DNA of 64,000 bases from Tritonibacter aquimaris (lineage in GTDB: Bacteria; Pseudomonadota; Alphaproteobacteria; Rhodobacterales; Rhodobacteraceae): the NCBI RefSeq assembly GCF_009617595.1, contig NZ_WIXK01000004.1:248001-312000 (forward strand). Reading direction: 5' to 3'. Under the pieces are notes generated by a model that saw nothing but the letters and a program-made list of their open reading frames with translations, searched no databases and had not been told where the DNA came from. The translations under genes and the position numbers were made by a program. This document shows positions 60,880 to 64,000 of this stretch, one piece after another. How positions within the stretch are numbered: the first letter of the stretch is position 1; each line of letters begins with the position of its first letter.

Positions 60880-62231
60880 CGTCTTCTCTTCCTTTTTTCA
60901 GCTTGCTCTGCCGCAACCAGCACATCCTGTGCCCGGCGCCATGCCGCAGAACCCGTAGGGAGCAGGCCAGTGGCCCGTTTTGCGTGAATACCTGCATCTG
61001 CCAGTCGCCCGCGCAAGGCATAACGTTCTGCGGTCACCAATGAGGCGAGCCCGTTTTGCCCGGTCTGTGCGTAGGCCTGCGCCATGGCACGCAGCAAGAT
61101 ATTATTTCTGAAATCAATAGATCGTGCTTTTTCCAATGTTTTCAAGGCGGCACGTGGATTTCCTGCCGCAAGCTGCGCCCGACCCAAGCTTGCGAGTATC
61201 AGCGGATCACGCGGCAGCGATTTTGCAGCGCGCTGATAGGTCGCAACCGCTTCGCCCCAGCGGCGGTTTTCCATCAGGAACTGCCCTTTGAGTTCCAGAT
61301 AAAACCCATCATTGGGGCGCACACGCAACGCGCTATCAATGGAGTGCAGCGCTTTGTTCAGTTTGTTGGTGCGGTGATAGGCCACCGCTTCGCGCATCAG
61401 GCGCACGTCTTTATAAGGTTCCGCCGTGGCGCGCCGCATGGTCCATTTGGGCGCGCGCAGAAATGCCGAAAGCTTGCCCTGAACCCGTGCCAGCCAATAG
61501 GCCGCTTTGGGATCTGCTTTACCCTTGTCGCCATAGGTCGCCACAAATGCCTTGGTGGCGCGGATCCGATCACGGCTCAGCGGGTGGGACCTGGCATAGG
61601 GATCTTGCGTTCCGGCGTTCAAAAATTCCTGTCCGGCAAAGAGTTCTTGCACTTGCTGCATGCCGCGAATGGGAATGCCCGCCTGATGCATCACGGATGC
61701 GGCGGTACGGTCGGCGGCGCTTTCTTCGGCGCGGGTATGTGACAGAAAACTGCGCTGCGCCGAATTTTGTGTTCCCAGCGCAATGCCCACTGCGGCCTCG
61801 CTTGAGCCAGCCGCGGCAGCCAGTGCCGCCAGCGCCACACCAAGCCCCGCGGCAGTGCTGGTAGAACGCAGGTTTTGCAAACGCCGCGCCAGGTGACCAT
61901 TGGTGATATGGGCCGCCTCATGGGCGATCACGGCCTGCAACATTTCTGGCGTTTTAACCCGCTGGATAAGCCCGTGATGGATAAAAATGGTTTTATGATC
62001 AATCACAAAGGCGTTGAGCGACGAATCGTTTACCACCAGAACCCGCACCCGTTTGGGGTTCAGCCCCGAGGCGCGCAGCACCGGTGCCGCCAGTTGCGAT
62101 AGCCCATATTCTATGTCTGCATCGCGCAACAACGAGATAGATTGCGCCTGTACCGCTGACGCAAAAAACAGAAAAAAACCGATCATCAATGCTGGGATTG
62201 ACGTCAGTCGATATACACGATCAAAGGTCAT
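60876..62231 (-). CDS. M48-family metalloprotease with TPR-like C-terminus (BepA-like)
   Basis: A 451-residue exported protease. The signal segment MTFDRVYRLTSIPALMIGFFLFFASAVQA is followed by the zinc motif H104-E-A-A-H108 (VIAHEAAHITNGHLARRL) and a downstream EESAADRTAASVM with the third ligand glutamate. Residues 270-450 form helical repeats, YLELKGQFLMENRRWGEAVATYQRAAKSLPRDPLILASLGRAQLAAGNPRAALKTLEKA, i.e. TPR-like as in BepA. BepA-like proteins assist and quality-control outer membrane protein assembly. ATG 62231 gives a 22-bp gap from the divergent aminotransferase start. It overlaps the DsbA-like gene by four bases. Confidence 0.9.
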   Translation of the reverse strand: MTFDRVYRLTSIPALMIGFFLFFASAVQAQSISLLRDADIEYGLSQLAAPVLRASGLNPKRVRVLVVNDSSLNAFVIDHKTIFIHHGLIQRVKTPEMLQAVIAHEAAHITNGHLARRLQNLRSTSTAAGLGVALAALAAAAGSSEAAVGIALGTQNSAQRSFLSHTRAEESAADRTAASVMHQAGIPIRGMQQVQELFAGQEFLNAGTQDPYARSHPLSRDRIRATKAFVATYGDKGKADPKAAYWLARVQGKLSAFLRAPKWTMRRATAEPYKDVRLMREAVAYHRTNKLNKALHSIDSALRVRPNDGFYLELKGQFLMENRRWGEAVATYQRAAKSLPRDPLILASLGRAQLAAGNPRAALKTLEKARSIDFRNNILLRAMAQAYAQTGQNGLASLVTAERYALRGRLADAGIHAKRATGLLPTGSAAWRRAQDVLVAAEQAEKRKRRR

Positions 62232-62253
62232 GGGTGCACCTTGGGAGATTGCT

Positions 62254-63399
62254 ATGCGAAACTCAACCCGATCCAATGTGGATCCCTTCATTGTGATGGA
62301 TGTGATGGAAGCTGCGCGCCGCGCCGAAGAGGGCGGACGCCATATTATCCACATGGAAGTGGGACAGCCGTCCACCGGCGCGCCCAAGGCCGCCCGTCGC
62401 GCATTGGCGGATGCGCTGGATCAGGACGCGCTTGGCTATACCGTTGCGCTGGGGATCCCTGAACTACGTCAACGTATCGCGCGTCTTTACGGGGAGTGGT
62501 ATAATGTGGATCTCAACCCAGAGCGCGTGGTGGTGACGCCGGGGTCGTCGGGTGCATTCACACTGGCGTTTACCTCGCTGTTTGACAGCGGTGACCGGGT
62601 TGGCATTGGTGCGCCGGGTTATCCGTCTTATCGTCAGATCCTGCATGCGCTTGGTTATACTCCGGTTGATATTGAAACCGCGCCGGAAAACCGCCTGCAG
62701 CCAGTGCCCGCCGATTTTGGTGATCTCAATCTTGCGGGGCTGATGGTTGCATCCCCTGCAAATCCAACCGGCACAATGCTGGGCCATGATGCGCTGAAAT
62801 CGCTGATTGATGCCACCCATGCGCAGAACGCGGCGTTTATCTCGGATGAGATTTATCACGGGCTTGAATATGAGGCCAAAGCCGTCACCGCGCTTGAAAT
62901 CACCGATGACTGTTATGTGATCAATTCATTCTCCAAGTTTTTCTCGATGACGGGCTGGCGCGTGGGCTGGATGGTTGTGCCCGAAGATCACGTGCGTGTG
63001 GTGGAACGCATCGCGCAGAACATGTTTATCTGTGCGCCACATGCCAGCCAGGTCGCTGCATTGGCTGCGCTCGACTGCGAAGATGAATTGCGTGAAAATA
63101 TCGCCGTTTACGCGGCGAACCGAAAGTTGATGCTCGACGGGTTGCCACAGGCGGGGTTCACCAAGATCGCGCCACCGGATGGAGCATTCTACATTTATGC
63201 GGATGTGTCTGAACTGACCCAGGACAGCCGCGCCTTTGCGCAAGAGATCCTCGACAAGGCAGGCGTTGCGGTGACGCCGGGGCTTGATTTTGATCCCAAG
63301 CGCGGGGCAACAACATTGCGGTTTTCTTATGCGCGTTCAACTGCGGATATCGAGGAAGGGCTTGCGCGGCTCAAAACCTTTATGGCGGCGCGCGGCTGA
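62254..63399 (+). CDS. Class I/II PLP aminotransferase
   Basis: A 381-residue fold-I aminotransferase. Features: HMEVGQPSTGAPKAARRAL, VTPGSSGAFTLAFTSLFD, IGAPGYPSYRQILHALGY, LMVASPANPTGTML, FISDEIYHGLEYE, and the cofactor lysine in SFSKFFSMTGWRVGWMV (about residue 235), with FSYARSTADIE near the C-terminus. Similar to aminotransferases of the AlaT/MalY or aspartate type but the specificity is undetermined. ATG 62254 follows GGGAGATT. It is divergent from the M48 gene with only 22 bp between the starts, leaving little space for promoters. Confidence 0.85.
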   Translation: MRNSTRSNVDPFIVMDVMEAARRAEEGGRHIIHMEVGQPSTGAPKAARRALADALDQDALGYTVALGIPELRQRIARLYGEWYNVDLNPERVVVTPGSSGAFTLAFTSLFDSGDRVGIGAPGYPSYRQILHALGYTPVDIETAPENRLQPVPADFGDLNLAGLMVASPANPTGTMLGHDALKSLIDATHAQNAAFISDEIYHGLEYEAKAVTALEITDDCYVINSFSKFFSMTGWRVGWMVVPEDHVRVVERIAQNMFICAPHASQVAALAALDCEDELRENIAVYAANRKLMLDGLPQAGFTKIAPPDGAFYIYADVSELTQDSRAFAQEILDKAGVAVTPGLDFDPKRGATTLRFSYARSTADIEEGLARLKTFMAARG

Positions 63400-63455
63400 T
63401 CAGGGTTTATTGAAACACGCCTTATCAAGGCAGATCAACGAGGCAGGTAACACAT

Positions 63456-64000
63456 ATGCGGCGTCTACTATCATGGGTGTTGAGCGCGGTTTTGCTGGCT
63501 GGGGTTGCTGGGGCACAGGAATTCAGCGGGCTTGCGCGTATTGATGCGCCTGCCAGCGGGATCGAACTCAGTCGTGGCGGTGCAGACCTTACCTTGCAGC
63601 TAAGCCAGGGGGTGCCCTATCGGGTGTTCACATTGGATGCGCCCCGGCGCCTGGTGCTCGATTTCCAAGAAGTGGACTGGACTGGGCTGCAGCCTGAGCA
63701 ATTGCTGGCAGACAGGCATGTGGTATCTGCGCAATTTGGCACCTATGTGCCGGGCTGGTCGCGGCTTGTGCTCGAGCTGGCGCAGCCGATGCAGGTGAAA
63801 ACCGCTGATCTTTCGGTTGATACGGTGACCGCTGCAGCGCAGTTGAAAATTGCGCTGACACCGGTGGATGAGGCGACCTTTGCAGCACGCGCAGGTGCAC
63901 CTGTTGATCCGCGCTGGGATTTGCCCGCAGCTGAGCCGTTGCCGGTGCCAAATACCCGCCCCAGTGATGCGCCGCTGATGGTGGTTCTTGATCCCGGACA
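63456..64000 (+). CDS. N-acetylmuramoyl-L-alanine amidase, 5' part (cut by window end)
   Basis: The frame from ATG 63456 is open to the window end (181 codons). A signal peptide (RRLLSWVLSAVLLAGVAGA) is followed by an AMIN-type beta-sandwich (GADLTLQLSQGVPYRVFTLDAPRRLVLDFQEV, VSAQFGTYVPGWSRLVLELAQPMQVK) that localises amidases to septa, and the last visible residues MVVLDPG(H) begin the amidase_3 catalytic domain. So it is an AmiC/AmiA-like cell-wall amidase splitting daughter cells. The catalytic part lies beyond the window. ATG 63456 is about 55 bases downstream of the aminotransferase stop, behind GAGGCAGG. Confidence 0.85.
   Translation, partial: MRRLLSWVLSAVLLAGVAGAQEFSGLARIDAPASGIELSRGGADLTLQLSQGVPYRVFTLDAPRRLVLDFQEVDWTGLQPEQLLADRHVVSAQFGTYVPGWSRLVLELAQPMQVKTADLSVDTVTAAAQLKIALTPVDEATFAARAGAPVDPRWDLPAAEPLPVPNTRPSDAPLMVVLDPG

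Overview
The window looks like a chromosomal segment from an alphaproteobacterium of the Rhodobacterales, most likely the Roseobacter group. Reasons: a C4-pathway 5-aminolevulinate synthase (hemA) closely matching the Rhodobacter type and preceded by an FnrL-like box; a phaZ-phaC-phaP-phaR polyhydroxybutyrate locus with Rhodobacter-type PhaR palindromes; a bifunctional PutA with a divergent Lrp-type regulator; VPLPA-CTERM proteins; and a dispersed intergenic element of a kind I associate with roseobacter genomes. Most of it is dense core genome. There is no rRNA, CRISPR array, insertion sequence or prophage.

Layout. 1-6.1 kb: a VPLPA-CTERM secreted protein, aspartate-type aminotransferase, an XRE regulator overlapping sdhE, a MarR-type regulator, then a gene-poor stretch (3.9-5.4 kb) with one unknown gene, and a second VPLPA-CTERM protein with a discoidin fold. 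6.1-9 kb: glyoxalase, thyA-folA, cold-shock protein, Spx/ArsC-like reductase. 9.0-11.65 kb (minus strand): a four-gene bufferin operon, bufA-bufB-bufC-doxX, for a ribosomally made, post-translationally modified metal-binding peptide. This is the most notable system here. 11.9-20.2 kb: thrS, an unknown 358-residue protein, MAPEG, an ArsR-SRPBCC fusion regulator, and small hydrolase, phosphatase and VOC genes. 20.2-25.0 kb: PHB storage genes.

25.2-33.5 kb (minus strand): a polar amino acid ABC transporter, two divergent glutamine synthetase paralogues flanking a class I glutamine amidotransferase, and a DegT-type aminotransferase. This resembles an amine or amino acid gamma-glutamylation system that lacks the classical Puu oxidase and aldehyde dehydrogenase. 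One permease appears to start at ATT. 33.6-47 kb: tandem TerB-like proteins, DUF1330, valS, an Lrp regulator divergent from an ornithine-decarboxylase-like gene, a DUF2235 hydrolase, a PEP mutase-like enzyme, metF with divergent metR, suhB and a rhomboid protease. 47-51 kb: putA and divergent putR. 51-55.2 kb: a TPR protein, tRNA-Leu(TAA), a chemoreceptor and two tandem tRNA-Asp(GTC). 55.3-64 kb: acyl-CoA thioesterase, M20 dipeptidase, hemA, a RodZ-like protein, a DsbA-like protein translationally coupled to an M48 protease, an aminotransferase, and the 5' end of an AMIN/amidase_3 gene cut by the window edge.

Recurring logic: several catabolic or biosynthetic genes sit back to back with their own regulator, with a readable palindrome between them (lrp/odc, metR/metF, putR/putA). 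The phaC, phaP and phaR leaders share the PhaR motif, and most minus-strand operons end in clear intrinsic terminators. All functional calls come from reading translated sequence and motifs; no database search was run.
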